Shown: positions 34,991-45,603 of the stretch, in pieces
Layout of the letters: each line of letters opens with the position of its first letter
Position numbering within the stretch: the first letter of the stretch is position 1
NCBI GenBank assembly: GCA_036365515.1
Contig: CM070874.1
Location: 170,311,297 to 170,375,296, forward strand
Origin: Torymus aiolomorphi
Lineage: Eukaryota; Arthropoda; Insecta; Hymenoptera; Torymidae
Length of the DNA: 64,000 nt
Direction of reading: 5' to 3'
The notes under the pieces: model-generated
The model's input: only the letters and a program-made list of their open reading frames with translations
What the model was told of the DNA's origin: nothing
The model's database searches: none
Program-made: the position numbers and the translations under genes

Positions 34991-36087
34991 GAATTGAGAA
35001 TTAGTAAATCGAAGTTTTATAGTATGAGACCAAAATATGTCTTACTTTCCCCCATCAAAGAAGTTTGTCTCTGTATCTATTGCGCAAATCATGATTTATT
35101 TCTTACGAGCTTAATTAATTTCAGAGGGAGTAACGTTACTGAGTTGGATGAAATTCGGTCACAAATAATAAACGCAGCAATGTGTTCTGAGCCATCTGAT
35201 TTATGCTATTTACGAGAATGTAAAAGTTGTCCAGGCAGTAACGGAATTACTATTCATGGTTTAAAACTCCAAGATATAGAAGGCACAGAAGAAATTACAT
35301 ATGCTTTGTGGGATAATGGAAACTTGATTAAAAAAACATGACAGTGTTTATAAAAGCAGAAATTGACAAATTTCTGCTTTTAAAGATGAACTTTCGGTTT
35401 GGACCATGAAGGTTAGTACTCACATGTATGTAAAAAATATACAACGCAAAGCTATAAAAGCAGAAAGAGAAAATGCTAAGAAAGACCCACATCATTTAGT
35501 GCTTTAAATAGACTTCGCTGAAAACTGGGCTGTGATTCATAATAAAGCTGTTCAAGGAAATCATTAGGTTAATGAACAAATTTCTATTTTCACAGCAGTG
35601 TCTTATCAACGGGATTTGACAGAAAGTTTCGCAGTCAAGCACCGTATGATACAAAATGGTTGTTCTCTGCTACTGGGCACGGCAAAGGAGCTGTAGATGG
35701 TGTGGGTGGACTTATAAAGCATTATGCTACTTCGCATAATCTTCGAGAGTCCCTTGAAGAAGCTGCTCAAAAGGCAAATGATTTTGCAATACATGTTCAA
35801 AAATATACTGATGCTATTAAAATAATACATTTACGAGATGTTGAAATAGAACAATTCAGAAAAGAAAAAAATATTGATTGGCTTACAACTCCAAAGTATC
35901 CTGGTTTCAAAAAACTCATATATGGGTTAAAAAAACATGTGATAATAAAGTACATTGTTTGACGGCAAAGACCGCTGATCGTCCGCTTACTGAATTAAGA
36001 ACAATGAAGAAGAAAAACAAAGGTAGTAAAATAGGTATAATAATAAAAAAAAGGTATAAAAATAAAAAATCTAAAAGACGCAAATAA
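34991..36087 (+). pseudogene. Second T1-type transposase, decayed fragment
   Basis: Pieces in several frames match the order of motifs in the T1 transposase at 5790-7513. KFYSMRPKYVLLS aligns with its KFTQLRPPHCVLA, then VCLCIYC. CYLRECKSCPG aligns with CYLGDCLYCP. IDFAENWAVI (near 35508) aligns with SDFAENYAFV, and GHGKGAVDGVGGLIK (near 35678) aligns with AHGKGTCDGIGVNLK. Sequence divergence from T1 is high, so this is a separate family in the same group. The N-terminal part is missing because BEL-1 ends at about 34990 exactly where this fragment begins. A lysine-rich tail (35990-36087) may be the natural C-terminus. I found no TIRs. Confidence 0.65.
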
Positions 36088-36742
36088 ATAAATACATACT
36101 TATGTGTACCTGTATATTACATACGCACAAAGATAAATACCTTTATATTGACTCTAATGTGATTGACTATATATAAGCGTTAAGCGTGAAAAATTTGTTT
36201 CTGTGTTATTTCATTAGTGATCGCTATCCCAGTGCAAATGTTCTGAATCTCACAAATATATCTAGATAGGTATTTAGGGGTTCTATCATGATATACGAAA
36301 ATTGTGCAAAAAGAAATTGGGGTTTTCGAGAAAAATGCATTTTTCTAAAAAGTGCATAATTCGTGCATTTTTTTCTTTTTTTTAAATAACATAGAGAACG
36401 TTAAAGAGGGCTCAACACTGAGTAAAATTATCTGTGAAATGCTTAAAAGCATAAAAAACTGGTGAAACAGTAGCCGTTTGAAGATTACATTGAAAAATTT
36501 TTTTTCTAAGTAAGAATTTTCTCGGAATTTTTCGGTATCGCTGAACGTATGAAATTTTGATAAAACAAAAAAATAAAAAAATACGTGTCAAATAATTTTT
36601 GGAGAAGAACATGAATAGTTTCATTCCAAAATGATCGGTGACATAGGCATACGCGGACCACCTGATTTGAGATGGATTCGGCCCAATAAGAAACACAAAT
36701 CTTTTTTGTTTTTCATTCAATTTTAATTTGCAAGGTCTCATT
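36088..36742. other. No gene recognised
   Basis: AT-rich. The minus-strand frame 36412-36741 has no domain and low-complexity composition. Confidence 0.4.
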
Positions 36743-36932
36743 TTCTTCCTTGTTAAATTTCAGGGGGACTCAGCGATATCAAAATTGAAAAATTTTCAAA
36801 ACCTGCAAAGTTATATGCAATTATTTGTAGTTTGTCACTGAATTTTATAAACAATTGCATATAACTTTGCAGGCGTTGAAAAATTTTCAATTTTGATATC
36901 ATTGACTTCCCCTGAAATTAAACAAGGAAGAA
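36743..36932. mobile_element. Small fold-back element
   Basis: A hairpin of about 190 bases. The left arm TTCTTCCTTGTTAAATTTCA and GATATCAAAATTGAAAAATT pair with the right arm, as do TGCAAAGTTATATGCAATT and its complement. The loop is about 35 bases. Non-coding MITE or an RNA hairpin source. Confidence 0.75.
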
Positions 36933-37449
36933 CGCCCATACACAATTTAAAATTGTTTAACCCTTCTCCGGTTGATTTAGTTACTCTATAATATGTAGTT
37001 TGAGAATCTACCAATAGAAAGTAAGTTTTTGCGTAAAATTGGCAAATAAAAATAAGTGATCCATGTTAATATTCAATAAATCATTCTAATTTTGAAAACA
37101 TCAGAAATTTATTGTACAAATGTACATGCTGTACATTTAAGTAGATTGATGGTATATACTAAAACTTGTGTTGCCAATGATTACGGAACTGACATTTAAG
37201 GCCTATAATATTGTGTTATTGTCAATAATACCGTGCTTCCTCTGTTTTGACTATTGGGAAATGTAGTTACTGATGCCAGAGATACGTAAAAATCCCCGTT
37301 ACCATTTTTTCTTTTATTATTCAGCGTGCAGTTAGTAGGTACACGAAATGGGAAAAAGCTGTAGACATTGATACATGTGTAGGAGTAGGTTGCCAATTTT
37401 CGTGTGCATGTTTTAAAACAATATTTCAAGTAATGTTTCATTATATATT
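36933..37449. other. No gene recognised
   Basis: AT-rich, no coding or paired-repeat signal seen. Confidence 0.4.
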
Positions 37450-38784
37450 TATGGGAGCGTCCAGCAGAAATGGGCCACCGAGCGCGCGCGGTGCCTTTTT
37501 TCGCGTGAAAGGCGCTCTGTTTAACTCGCTCATAATCGTATGCTGCGTTTTTGAAAAAAAAAAACCAAGGACCTATATCGATAGATTTTTTTCTGTTCTT
37601 TCCAATTGCGCCATTGTTTTTATTGCGAAACGCGTTCTTCCGCATGAAAACTCGAGTTGAATATTGAAAGCCATTTTTCTCAAAGTATATCATGTTTTTT
37701 TTCAAAATAAACTACACCATTGGAAAGTACAACTCTTAAGCTTCAAAACCCTATCTTGGAGAAGATGGAGAAATAAAGGGTTTAAAAGTAACAACATGAA
37801 AAAGACAGCGCCGAGGGTCCGCGCGAGCCCCTCGCGCCTGTGCGTACGGCACGTTTAAGTGCACGCTCTATTCAATTCGCTAATAATCGTGTACCAAGTC
37901 TCTGAAAAAAGAACTAAGGACATATATCGATAGATTTTTTCCTGATCTTTCCAATGGTGCTATTATTTTTATTCCGAAATGCTTACTTCTAGTTGAAAAT
38001 TCCATTTGAATGTTTAAACTCTATTTTTTCAATAAAATATCAGTCTTTTCTTCAAAATGAATTATATTCTTCAAAAGTACAAGTCTTAAACTATAAAATA
38101 TTGTATTTTTAAGTTGAAACATGAAAAGTTCAAAAATAGTAAGATCAAAAAGACAGCGGCTGCCCGAACTTTTTACGCTATGCTCAAGGGCGGATTAATA
38201 CACGCTTGGTGCTTGCCATCTAGCGGGCACTTCGGGTACTAATCCCGAACAGAAGCATTTCGGAATAAAAATAATAGCACCATTGGAAAGAGCAGGAAAA
38301 AATCTATCGATATATGTCCTTAGTTCTTTTTTCAGAGACTTGGTACACGATTATTAGCGAATTGAATAGAGCGTGCACTTAAACGTGCCGTACGCACGGG
38401 CGCGAGGGGCTCGCGCGGACCCTCGGCGCTGTCTTTTTCATATTGTTACTTTTAAACCCTTTATTTCTCCAACTTCTCCAAGATAGGGTTTTGAAGCTTA
38501 AGAGTTGTACTTTCCAATGGTGTAGTTTATTTTGAAAAAAAACATGATATACTTTGAGAAAAATGGCTTTCAATATTCAACTCGAGTTTTCGTCAGGAAG
38601 AAAGCATTTCGCAATAAAAACAATGGCACCATTGGAAAGAGCAGGGAAAAATCTATCGATATAGGTCCTTGGTTTTTTTTCAAAGACGCAGCATACGATT
38701 ATGAACGAGTTAAACAGAGCGCCTTTTACGCGAAAAAAGGCACCGCGCGCGCTCGGTGGCCCGTTTCTGCTGGACGCTCCCATA
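37450..38784. mobile_element. Long fold-back element with internal duplications
   Basis: TIRs TATGGGAGCGTCCAGCAGAA are inverted at both ends, with arms of about 600 bases each (37450-38050 and 38200-38784) and a short centre. Each arm contains two related units (37501-37700 and 37861-38060 in the left arm) with a GCGCTC...TATATCGATAGATTTTTT...TTTCCAATGG...CGAAA pattern. It has no transposase; the mirror-image ORFs in the arms are artefacts of the palindrome. The subterminal phrase CCATTGGAAAG and a GC-rich GCGCGCGCGG block recall the T1 arms. Confidence 0.85.
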
Positions 38785-39029
38785 TAGCAAATTAATTAGG
38801 TTTTTATTAAATATAATTTTTGCAATATATAATTTGTTGATTACTATTATTGTCTAATATTTTAGATTTTATTACAAATGGAAGTTCGTTTAGCAGTTCT
38901 CGAGCGGTTTAATTAATAAATATAACCGGAACAGATAAAAATATTTTTAGATTTACCTAGGCTGAAAGCGAGAAATAGTTTTTTAACTGATTAATCCAGC
39001 TTTTGTATTGATGTGAAACAAATACTTAC

Positions 39030-39763
39030 TTGGTACTGTATTTGGCTCCGAGTCAATATTTATGTCTTTACTACAATCAGGACCATGGAAGGAACAATCA
39101 TGTCAAGTTACATTACTACCTTCACTAATTTTTGTGTTTTGACTAAATGTTTTGCTTAGTTCCGATTCAGACTCAATTACTTCTGGAGATGGAGATTTAT
39201 TCAATACATTCAAAATATGTTCATCTGAAATATCATTATTCGCAATTATATACAATTGTAAAAAAATGATTTAGTCTTGCAAAATTATAAGTACGTCATT
39301 TACCTGACACTTCTGCACAGTTTAGCATAAGTAATTTATTTTTTATATACGGAACCGGCTTAGACAAAAAGTTTTTTGTTACTCCATTATCTAATGAAAA
39401 AAGTATTTTGATTGTATCATCTTTGAAAATATCAAATACATTAGGTATTCGCTCAAAAAACTCAACGACTTTCTTGCTCTCGTCTTGAAATTTTTTTATT
39501 TCTTTATAGGAATCATACAATATACGTAATTTTTTATGATAATGATCTATTCTTATCAAATTTATAGACGATTGTTCCCATATACTTCTTACTTCCTTGA
39601 TCACAACATTAATAGCATCGACTACTGTGGATTTATCAATTTGAGTTTTATACAGTAGTCTTCTAAGAACATCTGATTGAGATGGTAGATAATTCTTATC
39701 AAATTCTGAAATTAATCTGTCAGTTATACTGGACAGACGCAAATTCTGTTGATCAGAGGCCAT
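39030..39763 (-). CDS. Two-exon fragment of an uncharacterised, possibly TE-derived protein
   Basis: Exon 1 runs from ATG 39763 to 39304 and ends CAG|GTAAAT. A 79-bp intron (39303-39225) ends ATTTCAG, and exon 2 continues from 39224 in the matching phase, to a second donor AA|GTAAGT at about 39030. The protein starts MASDQQNLRLSSITDRL. It has a conserved-looking helical region (NYLPSQSDVLRRLLY, IWEQSSINLIRID) and VVEFFERIPNVFDIFKDD. It resembles the N-terminal part of multi-copy uncharacterised proteins I know from aphids and other arthropods; function unknown. Exon 2 has an in-frame TGA at 39103-39105, after which the sequence still looks coding (HDCSFHGPDCSK) up to the donor, so the gene is probably decayed or the stop is a recent lesion. 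No further exon was found in 38790-39000. Confidence 0.5.
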
Positions 39764-40297
39764 TTTTCAATTTTAAAGAAATCTGCTAAAATTTTCTGAA
39801 ATTAATATTGAAAAACTGTAATTAATATAAAAATTACAGCATTGTACCAATGTTGTACCAATATTGTTACTATATTATAGTGACAATATTATTTTGATAC
39901 ACTCTCTTATAAAAGAGATAATTTTTAATTTTTTAACCTATTTCAAAAAGACTCTTATAATAAGTTAATTAAATATCTACTAAATTAAATATGTTAAATA
40001 ATACTGTTATCAAGAAAAGTAATGTTGACTCATTTAACTTATTTTTAAGAATTCCTTGCATGAATAATTATGATGAAGTTTGAATTAAATTATAACTCAT
40101 TTTACGAATTTCTTTGGATTTGTTATCTTAATTATAGATAGACAGTTACATTTTATGAAGTTTTTACAGATTAGTAGGCACAACTGTATAGAAAAAGTAT
40201 TAGATGTTTTATCTGTTAAGAAAGCTCTAATGCTGTTTACAGACTGATACTTTCTGACACTGACAAAGTAGATAGACGCAAGTAGAAGAACAGATAC

Positions 40298-40825
40298 TTA
40301 GTCCCTTCCTACATAAACGCGTGCATCTGCGTTCGGCGACCGGCGCGTGGCGCTGACGCGTACAACGGGACGACAATTTACAGAAATTTAGTTATGCCAA
40401 CATCGACGATGTTCAAACAAATAAATACTAATAATAACAATAACAAATAATATCATCATTATGAGAAAATGATGTGATTGGTACCTTAGCATTGTTTTTA
40501 TTTGGATCTGCCGGTACTTCTTTATTTAATGATCTATAAAGAATGTCTTCGTATCCATCCAATATGTTCAAATCTTCTGTATTCAACCATGAAACTGTGT
40601 TCACGTAGTTAAATCGCTTAATCTTCTTAAATATTTAACTTCTCTTTAATTTATTAAGTATGACAAGCACTCCTCCGATATTGATGCACTGTGTAAGTAG
40701 GTCTGAACATTATCGATGTTGGCAATAACTAAATTTCTTTAAGTTGTTGTCCTGTTGTACGCGCCAGCGCCACACGTCGAACGCAGGCATAACGCAGACG
40801 CACGCGTTTATGTGGGAAGGGCCTT
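40298..40825. mobile_element. Fold-back MITE D
   Basis: TIRs of the form CCCTTCC(T/C)ACATAAACGC are inverted at 40302 and 40822. The arms of about 120 bases also share GGCGCTG(A/G)CGCGTACAAC and AAATTTAGTTAT. About 530 bp, AT-rich centre, non-coding. Confidence 0.8.
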
Positions 40826-41454
40826 ATGGAACTATGGAAGACTGAAGGACCCCGAGGCGTAGTAATGACCTCTTGAGGCAGGTGGCGCTTGCGGCGGTTT
40901 TTTATGTTCTTCAGCTTGCGTGCGTGCTTTCGGCTCCGATGTCCAAGGATTCAACTCCTGGGAACTTATTTTTTTTTTTTATTAATAAATGTTACTTTAT
41001 TAACAATTATATAATTGCTATAATTAATAAAGATAATATTTTTAATAAAGAATGTATCACTTTAATTTTGGAAAGAAATAATGTAACGCCGAAGTCGGTA
41101 AGTGAGATACCAATTTTATTTTTTTAAACCGCTTTATAAAATGATAGAGCGATAGATATAATATTTTTGATTAAAAAGAAAGTTAAAAATCGATAGAAAT
41201 TAAATTAATTTTAAACGGACAAGCTCCCCGGGGGCAACAATTTATATATTAGTTCCGTACATTGTTTTCTGTGATACATCATTAGCCGATATGTAGGGTA
41301 TTCGACTGTGACTTGGAGGTCTTGGGTTCAAATCTCCCAAGCTACTTTTTTTTTTAATTAATTTATTTATTTTTCGCATTACTTAGAACAATATATTGAT
41401 TAAAAATGTAATTCTTATAGAATAATATTATTTTAATATTTAAATTGCAAATGG
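40826..41454. other. No gene assigned; hydrophobic frame and tRNA-like segment
   Basis: A frame at 40861-41127 encodes a hydrophobic stretch (ALAAVFYVLQLACVLSAP) that looks like a signal peptide but has no ATG before it. At 41293-41344 a sequence with a GGTTCAAATC B-box-like motif lies directly before a T10 run, as in a Pol III transcript. It does not fold into a proper tRNA. Confidence 0.3.
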
Positions 41455-41803
41455 GGCTGGACGTCTGTACTTTTTTGTATTTTTTAATATATTTTTTTAA
41501 TATTTACGAGCTGATTCTTCACAAAAAAAAATTCTTTTTATCCCAAATCACCTCAGGGTACATTGTTTTCACTCACAGAGATGTTCCGAATGTTTACCAG
41601 ATAAAAAAAAATTGCTAGAGAAATCAATACATAAGAGTATGAAAAGTGTGAAAAAATTGAAAAAAAGCGTTTTTTGAAAACTGGGTCGGTTTAAACTCTT
41701 TCTAAATCGGGTTTTTGGGCTGCATTCTTCGTTTTTTGGTAGAAACGAGTGAGTTCCGGGTTGGGAGCCAGTATTCAAGCACTTTGGGAAATAAGCGCCA
41801 CCC
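41455..41803 (-). repeat. Interspersed repeat R-A, copy 2 (inverted)
   Basis: Reverse-complement match to 27036-27370. Its end at about 41803 is exactly where Ty3-2 pol sequence starts. Confidence 0.75.
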
Positions 41804-41812
41804 TAGGCCGCA

Positions 41813-44138
41813 TGTGCTTTGATTATTACGACGTTAACAAAGCCATGAAGAAAGACGCGTATTTGATTCCGAATATGGACGCGATTCTGGATCATCTGCG
41901 AAATGCGAGGTATATTTCAAAAGTGGATTTACGCCAAGCGTACTATCAAGTACCGCTAGAGTACTCAAGTAAGAAGTATACTGCGTTTGCGTCGATGTGC
42001 TTTTCGGGTCGGAATGTGAGCCGTACGTATTCTGCTATTTAGATGATATAATAGTAGTAACAGAGACGTTCGACGAGCATTTAAAGTGGTTAGAGATAGT
42101 ATTACGAAGAATTGCGGATGCGAGTTTAGTTATACAACGTAAGAAGTGTGAGTTTTGTTGCGCGCGCGTCACCTATCTTGGTTATCTATTAGATCATGAG
42201 GGGTTGAGGCCAGATCCGGATAGAGTGGCGCCGGTGTTGAATTATCGTACGCCGCGAAATGTTAGCGAGGTTAGGACATTTTTGGGTATGTTCGAATGGT
42301 ACGCGGGTTTTATCGAGAACTATGCGGAGATGAAATTACAGATTAATAGACTCACATTTAAAGGGCAGAAATGGGAGTGGGGAGAACAGGAAACAGCGTT
42401 TAAAAATATTAAAGACGCTCTAACGCGAGCCCCTGTTCTTGCGCGGCCAGATTTTACGAAGCCTTTTATTATACAATGCGATGCGAGCAATTCCGCGTTC
42501 GGCGCGCTTCTCGCGCAAATTTTCAAAGACGGAGAGCACCCGATTATTTACGCGAGCCGAACATTGACGCCGGCAGAAAGGAATTACTCGACAACAGAGA
42601 AGGAGTGTCTCGCGCTGTTATGGGCGATTAAGAAATTTAGGCCATACGTGGAAGGTTATAAATTTACGGCGATTACGGATCATAGCGCGCTGAAATGGTT
42701 AAGGAATCTAAATGAGCCGTCGGGACGACTGGCGCGATGGGCATTGGAGATGCAACAATGGGACTTTGAGGTCAGGCATCGGAACGGCTCATGGCATCAA
42801 TTTCCCGATGCGCTTTCGCGAATGTATGGGCAGGCAGAAGTAGAAGCAGCTGCGTTTGACGAAATCCGCGATCCGTGGTATCTGCGCATGTTGAATGAGG
42901 TTCAAGCGACGCCGCTGAAGTACAAAGATTGGATAGTGGAGGAGGGAAAATTGTATAAATATCGCGAGGACCCGCTTTTGGGCGAAATCATAGACAGCGA
43001 GGAGAAATTGAAGTTGGTTTTGCCGGTAGAGTTGAGAGAGCAAGCGATGAGCGATGCGCATAATACACCATCGTCGGGACACCTCGGTGTAGAGAAAACG
43101 TACGATCGTATAGCGCGCGAATACTATTGGAAGGGCATAAATTACGACGTTAGGGATTTCGTGCGCGCGTGCGAGCGGTGCCAGAGGTATATGGTAGCAC
43201 AGACGGGAGCGCAGGGTCTGATGCGGAGTAGAATAGTAGAAAGACCGTGGGTAGTAGTAGCCGCGGATTTAATGGAGTTTCCGCCGAGTAAGAATCAAAT
43301 GAAGTATTTAATCGTGTTCCAGGATTTATTTACAAGGTGGGTAGAATTAAAACCGATTAGGAAAGCGGATGGAAAATCAGTTGCGCGCGCGTTAGAAGAA
43401 CTGATCTTATTTCGATGGGAAGCGCCGGAGTATTTATTGACCGATAATGGACGTGAGTTCGATAATCAGACGCTGCAAAAAGTCTTGGAGGAGTACGGAG
43501 TAAAACACGTAACGACGCCGCCGTATCATCCTCAAGCGAATCCGGTAGAGAGGAGTAATAGGACACTGAAAACGATGATCTCCGCGTTTGTAGGAGCAGA
43601 TTATCGTAACTGGGACGCGCATATTCATGAATTGCGCCACACGATGAATTCTGCAATTCAAGCGACGACGCGCGTGTCGCCAGCTTTCTTAAATTTCGGT
43701 AGGCACGCGCGTCCAGTAAAGAGTCTGCGCAGGGAAATCGAGGGAGCGCGCCCGATTTTAAGAGTGCCGCCGGAGGTTTGGGTGGATAGAGTTAAACGAC
43801 TAGATGCGTTACGAGATTTGGTGGCGCGACACATTGACCAGGCGCGAGAAAAACAGACGCGAGAATACAATAAAAATAAGCGTGACGTCCAGTTTAGCGA
43901 GGGGGATTTAGTTATGCGGCGAACGCACCCGTTATCTAGTGGGATTAATAAGTTTTCTGAGAAATTAGCACCGAAGTACGAAGGGCCGCTAAAGATCGTA
44001 GAAATTAAATCGCCGACGGTTTACGTTCTCGAGAGTGTAAGTGGGGACACACGGCGTATAGCAAAGGCTCACGTATCGGAGCTCAAGCGGTTTATTCCCC
44101 CGCGAGGTAGGCAGTTCGCCTCGTTAACAAATATCTAA
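41813..44138 (+). pseudogene. pol: Ty3-2 pol: partial RT, RNase H, integrase
   Basis: The first part (to about 41990) reads FDYYDVNKAMKKDAYLIP... to KKYTAFA. About 45 residues of the RT are then missing, together with a frame change. The frame 41997-44138 picks up at LFGSECEPYVFCYLDDIIVV and stays open for 713 codons. It has intact RNase H (QCDASNSAFGALL, EKECLALLWAI, TDHSALKWL, PDALSR) and an intact integrase: zinc finger HNTPSSGHLGV...CERC, catalytic residues in AADLMEF, TDNGREF and VERSNRTLK. A C-terminal chromo-less tail ends SELKRFIPPRG. The TAA at 44136-44138 is followed 24 bases later by the ATG of the third ORF. The RT deletion and the loss of everything upstream make it non-functional, although RNase H and integrase look intact. 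Confidence 0.85.
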
Positions 44139-44156
44139 TTTGCTTGCGTTTTGTAG
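44134..44156 (+). promoter_or_regulatory. Splice-acceptor-like sequence before Ty3-2 ORF3
   Basis: CTAATTTGCTTGCGTTTTGTAG has a branch-point-like CTAAT, a pyrimidine-rich tract and TAG, six bases before the ATG of ORF3 at 44162. It overlaps the pol stop codon. Confidence 0.45.
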
Positions 44157-44161
44157 GAGCC

Positions 44162-45603
44162 ATGAGGCGCGAGGAGGAGACAGAGCAAGGGGACGACGCG
44201 AGGCCGCCGCCTGGCGAGGAGGTGGACAGGCCCTCGTTCCCGGTGGAGCCACGCCGGTGCTGGGATGAGATGGTTGTCGAGGAGGAGAGAGAGAGAAGGG
44301 AAAATGAAGAAAGGAGGAGAGAGGCCGAGGAAATGCTCCAGAGAGCTGCGGAGGCGGCTTTGCGGCACAGGGAGCGACAAGAGAGGATGGGAGAAGCAGA
44401 CATTCCTCCTCAACCTGAGATTGGAGAGAGAGATTAGTGGAGGCCAAAGAGATGCGTCGAAGGACGACGACTGCAGCAATGCGCCGATCCGAACGGATGT
44501 TGGCCGGCGAGGAAGCTTATGGAGTGGAGGCCGAGGAGGGGGACCCCGCGACAGAGTTCTCTGGAGTAGACCTCTCCAGCGACGGGGGCAGCGAATGGCT
44601 GCCCGACGAGGACGTGATGGAGCTGGTGGAGGCGCGTGGGCCATCTGTCGTGGTGCAGGAGCACCGAGTAGAGTGGGTGATCGGGCTGCATCATCCCCGC
44701 GTTGCGCGGCCTCCAAACGCGGTTGGTGAGTTGGTGGTCAGAGGGAGTGAAGACAGTGATTGGGACGATGGGAGGTGGAGGAGCGATGGAGGCCGAGGGA
44801 AATTCCGCTACATAGGCCACTGGGAGTGGTGGGTCAAGAGAGAGTGGCTGCGCCCCCCCGCGCATCACATAGCGCGAGGCGTAGGGCGCGCCGTTACAGT
44901 CCTAATCGGCACTTGGAGCGTGAGGATTATGTGTCGGCGCGGCGTTCCGCGTCGCTGCAGGATGATGAGCCGGATCCACCCTGTCGCCAGGTGCACCCCA
45001 GTGAGCTGCGCCAGCAGGAGGGTCGACACGTGCCTGGAGGAGCACGAGTGAGGATGCAGGGCATCATTTTCGGTGGACTAAGACCAGTGCCCACCGAACC
45101 GTCCATGATCCTCCACCGTATCACTGCTTCAACTGCTGGCAGCCGGATCACTTTTCGAGGCAATGCCCCAGACCCAAGATCTGGCTGTAATGCCGAAATT
45201 GCGGTCGCCACGGCGAGGATCTGAGGTCGTGCCCTAGGTGTGGCGAGGCCCACGCCGAGTACCTGAGGCGCAATTTCGGCCGCGAGCGCCGTTACGAGCG
45301 GGAGTTGGAGAGGCAGGGCAGAGAGGCGTTGGCCAGGGGGCAGCAGGGAGCCGAAGAGATGCACCGCCGTATGTTCGTGGCCGAACAAGAGTGGCGCGCG
45401 CGCAGGGAGGCCGACACGCGGGTGCAGCGGGTTCCTCCTCAGGATCGGGTGACCGTTCTTCCCCCTGGACATGCGCAACCACTCAGAGTGGGTCCACGGG
45501 CGGTACCGGCGGCGACTTTAGCCACAGCGGCGGAACTGATGGACGGCTTGCGTGCAATGCCACCGGAGGGGCGTGATGTCGTCCTCCGCACGATGCACTA
45601 GTC
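44162..45603 (+). pseudogene. Ty3-2 third ORF (zinc-knuckle protein), frameshifted
   Basis: Starts at ATG 44162 with a highly charged segment (EEERERRENEERRREAEEML, coiled-coil-like). A stop at 44435-44437 is followed by an overlapping frame (44437-45051), then another (44760-45224). Near 45127 the frame shifts again into CFNCWQPDHFSRQC, a canonical CCHC knuckle, then an in-frame TAA, CRNCGRHGE...CPRCGEAH and a 110-residue tail ending at 45600. The order FGGL, CFNC knuckle, C-x-NCGR...CPRCG-x-AH is the same as in the Ty3-1 third ORF. It is probably an RNA- or DNA-binding accessory protein of this lineage, broken here by at least three frameshifts and one stop. Confidence 0.7.

Noticed and set aside
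37433..38795. A pair of conserved proteins at 37664-37858 and 38379-38573
   Set aside because: The two are near-identical because they are the two arms of one palindromic element; no independent evidence for coding.
40861..41127. Secreted peptide with signal sequence
   Set aside because: The hydrophobic stretch has no ATG in frame before it (the apparent start is TTG) and the frame continues into AT-rich DNA; no splice site supports an exon.
41293..41344. tRNA or Pol III gene before a T-run
   Set aside because: The T-stem loop is the wrong size and no cloverleaf forms; at most a degraded SINE-like piece.
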